A DNA stretch of 64,000 nucleotides from Erigeron canadensis. Taxonomy: Eukaryota; Streptophyta; Magnoliopsida; Asterales; Asteraceae. Position 1 is the stretch's first letter, and each line of letters starts with the position of its first letter. Below the pieces are notes generated by a model. It saw only the letters and a program-made list of their open reading frames with translations. It did no database searches and had not been told where the DNA came from. The position numbers and the translations under genes were made by a program. This document shows, in pieces, positions 47,213-57,859 of this stretch. Where the stretch lies: positions 5,206,501-5,270,500 of the forward strand of contig NC_057768.1 in assembly GCF_010389155.1 (NCBI RefSeq). The letters run 5' to 3'.

Positions 47213-49247
47213 TTAAGCAATGTTATCCCCGATAGCTGGAATCAGTGCTTCAATATCCTCTATAAGTCCTTCATCCATCTCGCCTTCATCTATGCCTATA
47301 AAATTAAATAAAGTTAATCAAATACAATACATACAAAAACACGCAGGTAAGAATAACTACAATACCTTCTCGATCATACAACCAATCACGAGTGCATAAC
47401 AATGCCTCGGCATTTGTTGACAACAATGAGCTACGATATTTGTTTAGAATATGACCTCCAATGCTAAAAGATGACTCGGAAGCAACAGTGGTGATTGGGA
47501 TGCTTAATATATCACGGGCCATAAGAGCTAATTGTGGATACCTCCCTTCATTATCCATCCAAAACTTTAAGACATCAATTTTTAGTTTTCTATCAAGCGG
47601 AGGTTCATTCAAATATTGTTGGAGCTGTGATTCTTTTTCCCTCATAGGCCTGTCAAAGAGACTTTGATGTGTCTCAAAACCAGTCAAATCATCTACATAA
47701 CCATCTCCTCCTACATTTGAAGTTCTCACATCGGCTGAATCATGTTGACTATCAGAGAGAATCTCATACTCTAGAAATAACTTTTCCAAACCATCCCTCA
47801 CAGTCTTTACTTTTCCTTCAAGCTCTATGTCACTCATGCCAAGTTTCTGAAAACTAAATTCGACCATCTTTAACTTGTAACGTGGATCCAAAACAACCGC
47901 AAATAACAAAGCCAAACTGTAATTGGCCCAATACTTATCAAACTTTGCTTTCATTCCTTTGGCCATGCCATTTATAATCTCATCCGAACTTGATACCTTT
48001 TCTTTAATAAGTGATTGTATTTTCCATACGTTGTGAAAATATAGATTAGCAGTAGGATAGGAGCTTCCTGAGAACAATGTAGTGATATCATAAAAAGGTT
48101 TCAAAAATATGGTGATCTCTTTAATCCTTTCCCATTCTGCTTCAATTGGACAAGTCTTAAAATCCTTATCCAATACTTGTAATCAGGCATATGCACGACC
48201 ATAGGCCAATGCACAATCAAGCATTAAGTATGTAGAGTTCCATCTTGTAAATAGATCTTGGCGAACGTGTTTACCGCATTGAAGTTCTAGATGTGCAATG
48301 CATTCGGCGAACTTAAACTTCCTTGATGAACTACCTCTAACATACTTAACCGACTCTCTAACCTTTGCAATAGCACCTTCAATGACTTTCAATCCTGCTT
48401 GTACAATTAGATTTAATACATGTGCCCCACAACGTACATGCATAAAATCTCCATTGCAAATCAAACCATCATCAAAACCTAAAAGAAGCTTTAAAGAATC
48501 AACCAAATTGTCATTATATTTGGCATTATCTAATGTAATTGTAAAAATCTTCTTCTCAATTCCCTAATCTTTACAAAAGTTAACTGCATACTCTCCTAAA
48601 ATGGAACCAGTATGAGGCGGTGGAATTACTCGAAAATTCAAAACTTTTTTTCTCAAAACCCAATTTTCATCAACATAATGAGCAGTGAGTGCCATGTAAC
48701 CATCACTGGTGATAGAACTCCACAGATCTGCTGTTAAACATACTCTACTTGGTATTCTTTCCAACTTTCTCTTAAGAATACTCTTTTCTCTCTCAAAAAT
48801 TCTTAGAACATCTGCTTTTGCTGTGTTTCTTGTTATTGATTTTGCATCCCAATGTAGAAACTTATGCAAGTCTCTTGTCACTTCATGTTCAACATAACTG
48901 AACCGGTAATTATGTTTGATAATAGCAAGTGCAAGCTTCTCTCTGTACATCATTTGATCTAATTTATTACACTTTTGTGGAGGAGCAGAGACAGCATCTA
49001 AATCTATAGTAAAACATTTGTTGATATGCCGTTTTAAATTTGATGTTCCTGATCACTGATTAGCTTTGAGCAATTTCTCACAATTCGTACACTTGCCCAT
49101 TCTAACCCCATCATCCCGTTTTATCTGATCGAAATAAAGCCAAACAACCAAACGCTCTCTACCAGTTGTCTCTTTACCGATTGTGGATGAACCAGCATCT
49201 CCAACATTTACTTCGTCCGTACCATCATACTCATCAATTTCTACCAT
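47213..49247 (-). pseudogene. RICESLEEPER/DAYSLEEPER-like hAT transposase, three in-frame stops
   Basis: One reading frame runs from 49247 to 47366, then an intron (donor at 47365, acceptor at 47296) to a final exon 47295-47213 ending in TAA. The N-terminal part has a BED-type zinc finger (CTNCEKLL then HINKC). The middle has DLWSS and the RNase-H-like region. The C-terminal hAT dimerisation block reads YPQLALMARDILSIPITTVA and SESSFS. The frame is never shifted, but three stops break it: TGA at 49055-49053, TAG at 48566-48564 and TGA at 48182-48180. Each fits a single transition (C to T or G to A). The element is therefore inactive but recently so, or its methylated copy is decaying by deamination. 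Confidence 0.9.
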
Positions 49248-49627
49248 TCTACGAGTTTATAAAAATGGATTATATTCAATTAAAACTACATGAGAACTTT
49301 AAATCAAACTGTCACATTAGGAGACGACTTTGACACTCGAGTTTCAGTTAAAAGATAAAAGCATGATGGTGATTTAAACAAATGCAGTAAGCAAATATAA
49401 TCAATTCTTGAATTTTAGAAAACCCCATTGCAGCAAGCAAATATCAACTATATCAATGAATCAGATAATCCCTATAATTAGTCTAAAAAAATAAGCATAA
49501 AAAACCCAGATTCACTGTGAAAAGTTAAGCATTAAAATACCCTAAAATTACTGTAAGAAAATTAAGCATAAAAAACCCCAAATAAAACTAACATTAATGT
49601 ATAAAAACCCAATTTTATTATATAATT

Positions 49628-49968
49628 TGATAGGACCCTTAGAGGGGGTTAGGCTCCAAAGAAATAAGAGAGAAAGACACAGAAACTTTTACCAATTTTC
49701 TTCTTGATAATTCATATGCAAATACTACAATTTATAGGAAACAAACAATAAGTAAACGTGGTCCTAAACTGATGCAGAAACTGATACTACGTGCCTAGGG
49801 TGGAGACATGGACTTGTACTCCTTTCTTAACTAAATGCATACAAGAAACGTGGGAAACTAGCAAATGACATCATGGGAAACTAGACATCATGGGAACTAA
49901 CTGCCACATGAGTGGTGGGTTTGTTGACAAAGTCAACTGCAACAGATCATATCACATGGTTCGTATCA
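49628..49968 (-). mobile_element. Solo LTR or TRIM, 341 bp, inside the hAT element
   Basis: TGATAGGACCC...GTTCGTATCA with a perfect 5-bp duplication TAATT on each side (49623-49627, 49969-49973). A TATA-like CCTATAAATTG reads on the minus strand. It lies about 380 bp upstream of the transposase start. Confidence 0.85.
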
Positions 49969-50520
49969 TAATTAGTGGGAAAAAAAAACCCAAAATAACG
50001 ATAAAATCAAAATTAAAAAAAAAAAGTAATACCTGTGAAAAGATGTTCATTGATATACTGGAATATGTTTAAGAGAGGGGTTGATTGGGTGAAAAAGTCA
50101 AGTAGAGACCCGCTCAGACCCGTTGTATTACTTGATTGGACCCGTTAACTATGAGTAACAATTTTGAGGGTTAAGTTAGAGACCCGCCCGTGTATAATTT
50201 TATTAGCCCAATTATACCCATTAAGTTAAAAAAGTTATCCAATACAACCCAATTTAAATGACACGGGTATGAATTGCCAGCCCTAGTTGAATCACATATA
50301 AAGTCAAACGAGTCAAAATAGCAGATGTTACATGGGACTTCATGAAGTTGTTACAACTTACATGTAAAAACGAAAAAATTTATTCAATTTCCATAGAAAG
50401 TGACTATTAAATGGTTTAAGATTTTTATTCCATTTGTTTTGTTATCTTTTTCTGTTGCACACAATTATGTAGGAAATTTGACTAGGTAAATTTGAATATC
50501 AATCATTTTGTAATAAAATT

Positions 50521-50922
50521 TCTTATATAAATAAAAGTGGATTGTTTCTAGCAGATTTTTTAAACAAAAATATTATGTGTCAAGTTCATATTATTTCTAT
50601 AAGAGTTTTAAAAAATAATGACATCATAAATCATTTAGATTTTTTTTCTTTTGATTTAATTTGGAAACCAAATACTTTTTAAAATTAAATCTGTTAATTT
50701 GTTAATTGTATTAAACTGTTTGGCAAACAAGATGATAAATGTGAAATATATCAATGCGAAACTACTTTATTACACCGTGTTTATTTATTATTGTATTATT
50801 TGATTAAGTATATTTCATCTATAAAAATTAAACAAATATATTCCTTTAGTAAGCATTATTGAATATTGACTTGAAAAATTTGTATTAAAATGCCCGGGTT
50901 GAACCCGGGTATATTTAGCTAG
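50521..50922 (+). mobile_element. Non-autonomous Helitron, 402 bp
   Basis: It starts TCTTATATAAATAAAAG and ends with a hairpin CCCGGGT-TGA-ACCCGGG, then TATATTTAG and CTAG before a T. It resembles the element at 40330 at both ends and in AT-rich interior words. Confidence 0.7.
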
Positions 50923-53731
50923 TGGGCAGATATGTTAGAATCTAAATTAAATTTAGGTATGTATGAAATTTATAATTTCAATTGGGTAAATATGTAATTA
51001 ATATGTTAATATAGGATATATATAAAATTCTTCCTAAAATATAAAATAAAATTATTATATTGTATTTAAATATATAAACCAATAGATCAAAAGTTATTCT
51101 AAATATAAGCATTAATAAAATGTTATTCATTAACTATTAAATTAAATAAGACATACGACTATACGAGTAAAATCTAATGTTTATGGGCCTGACTTTAAGT
51201 CCTCAAACCCAGCCCAACATTTTCCCTGTAACTTGTAAGGATTCCAATTTCTAAAACCAATGAAGAAAACAAAAAAAAGTTGGCTTGCTAGGGAATTTGA
51301 ACAAACGACCTAGTAAAACCAAAGAAAAGCGGTAACCACTGCTTACTCCTTAGTCCTTAGATTGTCCTTTAGTCGTGAAATTTCTTTCAGAATTTAACCA
51401 AAGCCACAACATGTGTTACTCTTCACCCGAATTTTCTTTATAACCTAATAGGTTATAACGTAATTCATTTTAATATTCATAGTAAGGGAAGTCATATAAT
51501 GAAGTTGTATATGGTCAAAGTTAATAACATCATATTCATAGTTATTTTTCTTTTTATATCTTACAAATATTGCATATATTCATTAATTAGATGTAATGAC
51601 ATGGGTAAATATAAACCTGTTTATTTTTTTAGTTATTAAATGATTGACTTGAATTGATAAGATAACTGAATGAATAAATAATGTCTACACGAATAAAAGT
51701 AATACAAATTTTTTTTAGATATTAAGTCAAAAAGACAAATACTTTTTGTGATTTTATGTATTAAATACTTTTAATTAAGTCATTACTTTTTAATCGAGAG
51801 ATTTTACAAATACTATGTACGCTTGTGTTTATAAAGGACACACGAAATAAGTTTACATGCCATATAAAAAAATTTGCTTAAGGGTGGTCCTATTATTGCC
51901 CTCCTTAATTACTGAGGTGCAAAGTCTTCTATGCTTATGTAAAATGAAGAATACGTGGATCCGCGTCTCACTCGTGGGAGATGAATATTTAATTACTGAT
52001 AACGACATATTATTATGATTTGCCTCACTAGTTTCGAAACTTTTTCGTCGACATTCTCACCCATTATGGAACTTTTAATAAGTTGGTGAAATATTAGTAC
52101 GATTTGTATCCTCTCATATTTAGAAAATTTTCCATCAATGTCTATTATATAAACTAATTAATTAACAAAAACTTTACAATTAGTATATATGGCATTCTCG
52201 ACCCACCTATTACATTCGTAAATTAGTAGTTAGGCCCGTCTAATGGACAGGTAGTCTAAAAATATATTAATCAAAGCTAAAAAATTAGATTTTTAAATAT
52301 ATTAAATAGATATACCGAAATCAACTTGAAAATTTGCTAGCTAAAGAGCCACTCCATCGGTCAAAATACCCCAAAAATTATCCGCCCAACGAAGAAACAT
52401 ACGAAAATTAACTCCATATGAATATTGATTTCAGTTTACCCATTTTTTTCCAATTTTAGTTAAATAAAAAATTTACAGTTTCTTATATTTTAAAAGTGTA
52501 AACTATATATATAAAAGTATAATTAAATATAAATTAGGTTAAAGTGTAAATTGGTGATGTAAAATCAAAAAGTGTAAGTTAATTATTTTAAATTGGGTTA
52601 AAGTGTAAATTGGTGATGGAAAACTAAAAAGTGTAAATTAATTATTTTAGATTGGGGTTAAAGTGTAAATTGGTGATAGAAAACCAAAAAGTGTAAATTA
52701 ATTTTGATTAATATTAAAAAAATTAAAGGATTAATAAGGAGGGAGGATTAAACTCAAAGAGGTGGATTAGAGGTGCCAAATGTACCCTAACCCTCTCTTT
52801 TAGTTATATTATAGATATATTAATCAGATGGCTATACACCTCATGATTTTGTTGGTGTCTCGTTAGCACATATCCAAAAGCACTGAACTAATTTACTATA
52901 GTTCAACATATTAAATTAAACTTAGTTTGTTGGTTTTACATCACTATTTACCCTCTTTATAAGCACATTATATATAAAAACACATCTTTTAAATTTTAGT
53001 ACAAATATATTAATACATTAATAAAAAGTTTTACATTTCAGTACATATATATATATATATAGGAGTTGGGTATTGTAAAATAACTATTAATGTAAAACAA
53101 ATAAGTTAAGATCTAGACCCTTAGATCATAGTTAAATTGATGCACGAATATTCACGAAGCAATTGATCTACGATGATTTTTAGGATGCACGGTGATTTTC
53201 AGTGATGTAAAACCTATTGTTTTATTTATTTTACTTTAATATTTGTTTTATTTTACCTAAAACCTATATATATATATATATATATATTACATTTTGAGTA
53301 CACTTGCCGAAGAAAAATAAATAAATAAATTATGGAACAAAATCTCACTCTTGGATCATGAAAATCTGATCGATAATATGATCCACGTCTCACTCATGGT
53401 ACAATGAATCTTTAATAAGAGAGAGACATATTATTGCGATTTGTCTCTTAAATTTAGTAACTTCTTTTTTTTTTTCCAGCATTCTCCATATATTTATCAA
53501 TATTATTCATGGAAAAAAAAAAAAAAAAAACTATGTATGTAACATTTGTTACATTCTTGAACCAGATATTGCACTCAAAATTAAACCACATGCATGCATG
53601 ATTATTGGTATATGTCTTACGAACTACATGCCCAACAAATCACCTACTTCAATCGCGAAACTCGCGATTAATCTACCACTATACGCCTGCAAATAAAATA
53701 AATGATTGACATAAGGTTAGCTATCCACTCT
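50923..53731. other. Intergenic, AT-rich, no gene seen
   Basis: A degraded tRNA-like block (GGTAACCACTGC) lies near 51300-51360. TA microsatellites lie at 53047 and 53265. Nothing codes convincingly. Confidence 0.55.
52537..52703. repeat. Tandem repeat, about 60 bp, 2.8 copies
   Basis: TTAAAGTGTAAATTGGTGAT recurs at about 52539, 52598 and 52659, each followed by AAAAAGTGTAA.TTAATT. Confidence 0.88.
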
Positions 53732-54120
53732 CACTACAAGAAATCAGCAGATTGGCGACAAGCTTAGCGACATTCTTTTTTCTGTTACTAACTTGCAACT
53801 AATTTAGCGACAACCACTTCAAATTGTCAAAAGTTGGGTTGTAAATTGTATCTCAAATTTTGCAATATCTCTGGCCTGTCACTAACTTTGTTAGAAATTT
53901 AGAGACAACATACACCATGTCGCTAACAATGTTGTTACTTTTTGCGATGTCCCAAAAATCTATCGCTAACCATGTCGTAAATATTGACACACCCCGAACA
54001 TGTTTCTAAATGCGTTGCTAAGTTTAAGACGTTCCCTAAGATGTCTCTGGTTATGTCGCAAATTTTAAATCCCGTATATCCTAAAGAGTGACGTTAATTT
54101 TGAAATGCCTTAATGATTTT
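53732..54120 (+). mobile_element. CACTA-type transposon end
   Basis: CACTACAAGAAATCAGCAG is a classic En/Spm-type terminus. The next ~380 bp repeat TAGCGACA and TGTCGCTAA words, as subterminal repeats of such elements do. No inverted partner (CTTGTAGTG) was found in the window, so the element runs beyond the right edge or is truncated. Confidence 0.65.
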
Positions 54121-54359
54121 CAAAGATATATATATATATATATCTTTGTCGATGGTTATTGATGATTAATATATATTTATACCTTCATCGATAATTATTA
54201 ATGATTAACATTGTGTTTTTCAAACAATTTGCTAGTTAAATTTCAAATATACTTAGACTTGAAATTTCCAATTGGAAAGAAAAGTAAAACAACCCATGGC
54301 CTAAATGTTACAGCATAATTTTATAACACCAAATCCCTCCTAATCTCTCATTTCGTTTA

Positions 54360-55640
54360 TCTCGCACGCGGTATCCCCAAATCCTGACCTAATCTCTCTG
54401 ATTTTTCTTTTTCAGATTTGTTTATTCTTTATAACCTAATTTCAAATTCGTTAATATATATATATATGGATGTATATATATATATATGGATGTATATATA
54501 TATATACAGCTCCCCAAATCGAGACCTAATTGCTCTGTTTCTTTTTTCTTTTTTTTCGAGATCTCTTCCCTTCTTCATGACCTAATTTCAGATTCGTTTT
54601 GTACACAGGTATATATCTGTGTGTATATATATATATGTGTGTGTGTGTAGATATATCCCTAAAATCGAGACATAATTTCAGGTTTGTTAATATATATATT
54701 GTCAGTCCACGAATGCACAACTTGTATTATAATTAGCTAGACAAGAATGTAAAGAAGAAACTAAATAACAAGAACAATAACATGTTCAAATGCAAAAGAT
54801 CTAAGCAAGTCTAATCATATGTATCATTGATTAAACGATGAATACATGGTTGTTATTACAAACTTGACTTACAAGAATACAAATGAACAAAGTAATTGCT
54901 AAGTCTAGACACACTACAAACTTAAACAATTACAAGCAAAGTGACACACACTTTTTATGGTGACAAACACAAATAATGTGTTGCGGCTGTGTTGCCTTTT
55001 ATAGGGGATGATTAGGGCAACACTACCTTACATTGATAGTGAAAGGATGGTGGTTATTAACGTCCCATTGGCTCCATGTACTTCCATGCAAGAGCCTTTG
55101 TCTTCTTTACCAAAACGGGTATGAGAGAGAAAATCCTTATTTTGGTCCCAACTATACCTTTGCCATACTAGGCAAATTACAGTTGGAAGAACCACCATAT
55201 AACTCTTGTCTTTATTCGGTTTGAGTTTATCCCGCCTTGACTAACAGATTGGGCAGCATACAACCCGCTGAATAGAGTCACTAGACTCGCTGAATACTCG
55301 CTGACAACACACATCAACGAGCAAGTCTAGTCAGCGAATCCAAGACTCAACATATATATATATATATATATATATGTATCTATATATTGATAGAGATCCC
55401 TAAATCGAGACCTATTTGTTCTGTTTCTTTATTTTCCATATATGTTCCTCTTCTTCGTGACCTAATTTCAGCTTCGTTTTGCACACACACACACACACAC
55501 ACACATATCTCAATATATGTCTGTAAATAGATCCTCAAAATTGAGACCTAATTTCTTAGTTTCTCCTTTTCTCAGATTCGTTTCATGACCTAATTTCAGG
55601 TTCGTTAATTTTGTACAGATATATATACTTACAGTTATAT
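54360..55640 (+). repeat. Repeated leader-like module, about five copies
   Basis: Blocks of CCCCAAATCGAGACCTAATT and CATGACCTAATTTCAGATTC recur at about 54375, 54515, 54655, 55390 and 55530, each followed by a TA or CA microsatellite. They precede the S20-like start codon and may be multiplied 5' leader or first-intron sequence of an S20 gene; that link is inference. A solo LTR splits copies 3 and 4. Confidence 0.65.
54700..55352 (-). mobile_element. Solo LTR, 653 bp
   Basis: TGTCAGTCCACG...AAGACTCAACA, flanked by TATAT on both sides; this cannot be distinguished from the TA-rich target. A TATA box, CCTATAAAAGG, reads on the minus strand. No internal domain. Confidence 0.7.
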
Positions 55641-56046
55641 TTATATAATTTATATAATTTATATAATTTATATATGTATTATTGTCATATTTGGTTCAAT
55701 ATAAACATTTTTGAGTGTTTGAATCTGTATTTGCCCTGTTTTTGTTTATAATGAGTGATTTGAGTGTTTTATTTTTCAAAGAACTTATATATATACTTAG
55801 GTGGGTTTTTAACTAAGTGATCAATTATGTTCGTGTAGAAATAATGTCAACTGTTGATACATATGAGACATGAAAATGAGTATGTAAATACATATATAAG
55901 TTATGATATTTTGTATTTAGGTTTATGTAATGTAAAGTTCTGTATGTATAGTTTTTTGTTTAGTAGAAACTATTTGATATTGGTAAATTTTTGTAAACGC
56001 TAAAATTATGATTTAAGTAGTGACTTTGTTGAACAGAAGCAAGAAG

Positions 56047-56127
56047 ATGGCTTACGCCGCTATGAAACCGCCAAAGCAGGGGCTAGAAGAGCCTCACGGA
56101 CAGATTTACAAGATTAGGATTACTTTG
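56047..56127 (+). pseudogene. RPS20: Truncated ribosomal protein S20 (uS10) start
   Basis: An acceptor-like TTGAACAG precedes AAGCAAGAAG and an ATG that opens MAYAAMKPPKQGLEEPHG and ends QIYKIRITL. From memory this is the N-terminus of plant cytosolic 40S protein S20. After 27 codons homology stops abruptly and a stop follows ten codons later; the rest of the ~120-residue protein is absent. It is a fragment, either a broken gene copy or one captured by the CACTA-type element starting at 53732. The next CACTA element begins 95 bp downstream. Confidence 0.75.
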
Positions 56128-57012
56128 TTGACCCACCTATTATACATCTTATCCCCATAACGATTTACACGACCAATCATGACAACTGCATCGCACCTTT
56201 TCGCTCAATAAGATTGTGTATTCACTACTACACAAATCTAAATAGGACTCCCCAAATAAAACTCGCTTTTCTTATAAACCGGGTCATATTAAGGCTACCG
56301 AAATAGAACCCCCAAATAGAACTCGCTTTCTTTGCATACCGGATCATGTTAACGCCAACTTCACTAGATATCCCAAATAAGACCCGCTTTGTGTGATAGC
56401 CAACCGGGATTGATTAACATAGAAATAGGAACCGGTTATAATGAATAAAATGGACTCATATGTTGAAATATATTTTGTTTCTCTTAAAAAAATATTTTCG
56501 TTCCCTCCCAGATTCCCTCCAAGACCCGCCCCCCTTTTTTCAAACGTTTTGTGTTTCAAATTTTAAACCTAATTTCATATCTCAAATTCCCCAAATTTTT
56601 TGAACTTCTTTCTCCATCCATCATCCCCGTCCCCTCCACCCACCCTCACATAATTGGTTGTTGTGCCTCTATCATTGATATTCGCCAGGTGAGATTTCTG
56701 AAGAAACACAGTCTATACTTATTAAGGCAAGTTATTATATATCTGGCACCTATTTTCCCCCCTCCTTATTTAATTTTGTGTTTATTGTAATTATATTAGG
56801 GTTGAATGTCGTTGATATGTTTCTTTTGTTTTTAGTCAAATTTAGCAAGATATTATATGGGCTGCAACTACTTCCTAATAACTTGTTGGTCCTAAACCTG
56901 AAACAAATATGCCATTGCCAACCTTTTCTGTCGTTGATTTGTTTGATTAGGCTCAATATGTGATGATACTTTTATATATTCTTAGATAATTGGATATTTA
57001 TTTAATTTATGT

Positions 57013-57095
57013 CTATAACAAAAAGAGGTCAAGATTTTGTTTCTTGGAGTTGACAATGCATGCTGGTGAAACTACTTTGCTTCATATACTAGAAT
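57013..57095 (+). pseudogene. SAR1: Captured SAR1 GTPase fragment (P-loop region)
   Basis: The frame reads QKEVKILFLGVDNA, then after a 4-bp frameshift AGETTLLHIL. This corresponds to the SAR1 segment around the P-loop (GLDNAGKTTLLHML in the family). SAR1 is the small GTPase that starts COPII coat assembly at the ER. The codon before QKE is a stop where the family has Trp, and the P-loop Lys is Glu. It cannot be functional. It lies within the CACTA element and so was probably captured by it. Confidence 0.65.
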
Positions 57096-57523
57096 ATGAA
57101 GTTTGTTCCTACGGTTATATTCATCCAATATATTTTTTAAAGAGTGATGGAATTTTATTGATTCTCTTAATGTTTGGTATCCTATTTTTTTTTTTATCAA
57201 TGATATCTATTCAACCTTCTCAAAAGCAAAATAGAAAAATATAGAATATCTCTGTTTTCATAAAGTTTTTCATACGTGAAGGAAGAATTGCTCCCTTCTT
57301 CGCCCATGCCATTTAAAATTGGATAAAGTTGTAACTTTTTGTGCCGTATTCCCTTTAAAACGATACTTTGTGATCAAATTCTAGAGAAAGGCAGTAGGCA
57401 AGTACAATGACCTTCGACGAACATTTATGTGACTGCATTATACGCTTAAGGCCTACTCTAATTGATATATTGTTTATATACAACAGCTTATCACAAAAGA
57501 ACTTGGTATGTATGAGTCTTGAG

Positions 57524-57776
57524 TGTCAGAAAGAGGGATAATTTCAGAAATAATGTCGGGATCAACTTCACATCATTTCCCATTTACAGAAGATCTTTTC
57601 AAGCAATAGGGCAGCCTCAAATTAGCATATTATACGGCTCGATTATAACAAGGATACAACATTCAATTTACTACAAAAAATAGACTATTTCTTATGTGTA
57701 TAAATTGAGATGTTCTCCATCATTGTAATCATAACAGAAATACAATAAAATCACCTTTCAATTGTTTTTGTTGACA
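57524..57776 (+). repeat. Copia 5' LTR
   Basis: 253 bp, TG...CA ends. A polyadenylation-like CAATAAAATC lies near its 3' end. Confidence 0.95.
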
Positions 57777-57789
57777 TGGTATCAGAGCC
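57777..57789 (+). promoter_or_regulatory. Copia primer binding site (initiator tRNA-Met)
   Basis: TGGTATCAGAGCC directly follows the LTR and is complementary to the 3' end of plant initiator tRNA-Met, the usual primer of copia elements. Confidence 0.93.
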
Positions 57790-57859
57790 AACGGTTCTGG
57801 CATCATCATTTACTATCTAATCACCCACCAGATTACCAAAATCCGAACCTAAAGCCACC

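Larger units (their letters stand above)
46390..50285 (-). mobile_element. hAT transposon, 3.9 kb, decayed autonomous element
   Basis: The ends are TACGCCTGGCAAAATGGGCG (left) and, reading the right end in reverse, TAGGGCTGGCAATTCATACC. A perfect 8-bp duplication GTTGAATC flanks it (46382-46389, 50286-50293). Subterminal ACGGGT/GGGTC words abound at both ends, as usual in hAT elements. It carries a minus-strand transposase pseudogene and a solo LTR (49628-49968). It sits inside the LTR 43518-50332. Confidence 0.93.
43518..50332. mobile_element. Solo LTR (about 2.4 kb net) with nested insertions
   Basis: The left end reads GGTAACACCCTCAACTAGG and the right end GCAGATGTTACA, matching the TGTAACACC...TGTTACA ends of large plant LTRs with one change at the first base. 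Flanking pentamers are TGGGG (43513-43517) and TGGGA (50333-50337). Removing the hAT MITE (44675-45187) and the hAT element (46390-50285), each with its duplicated 8 bp, leaves about 2,390 bp. No gag or pol is present. Gypsy origin is likely from the length but unproven. Confidence 0.6.

Noticed and set aside
56813..56870. Possible first SAR1 exon (ATGTTTCTTTTG)
   Set aside because: Only the first three residues resemble SAR1; the rest diverges, so it was not included in the captured fragment.
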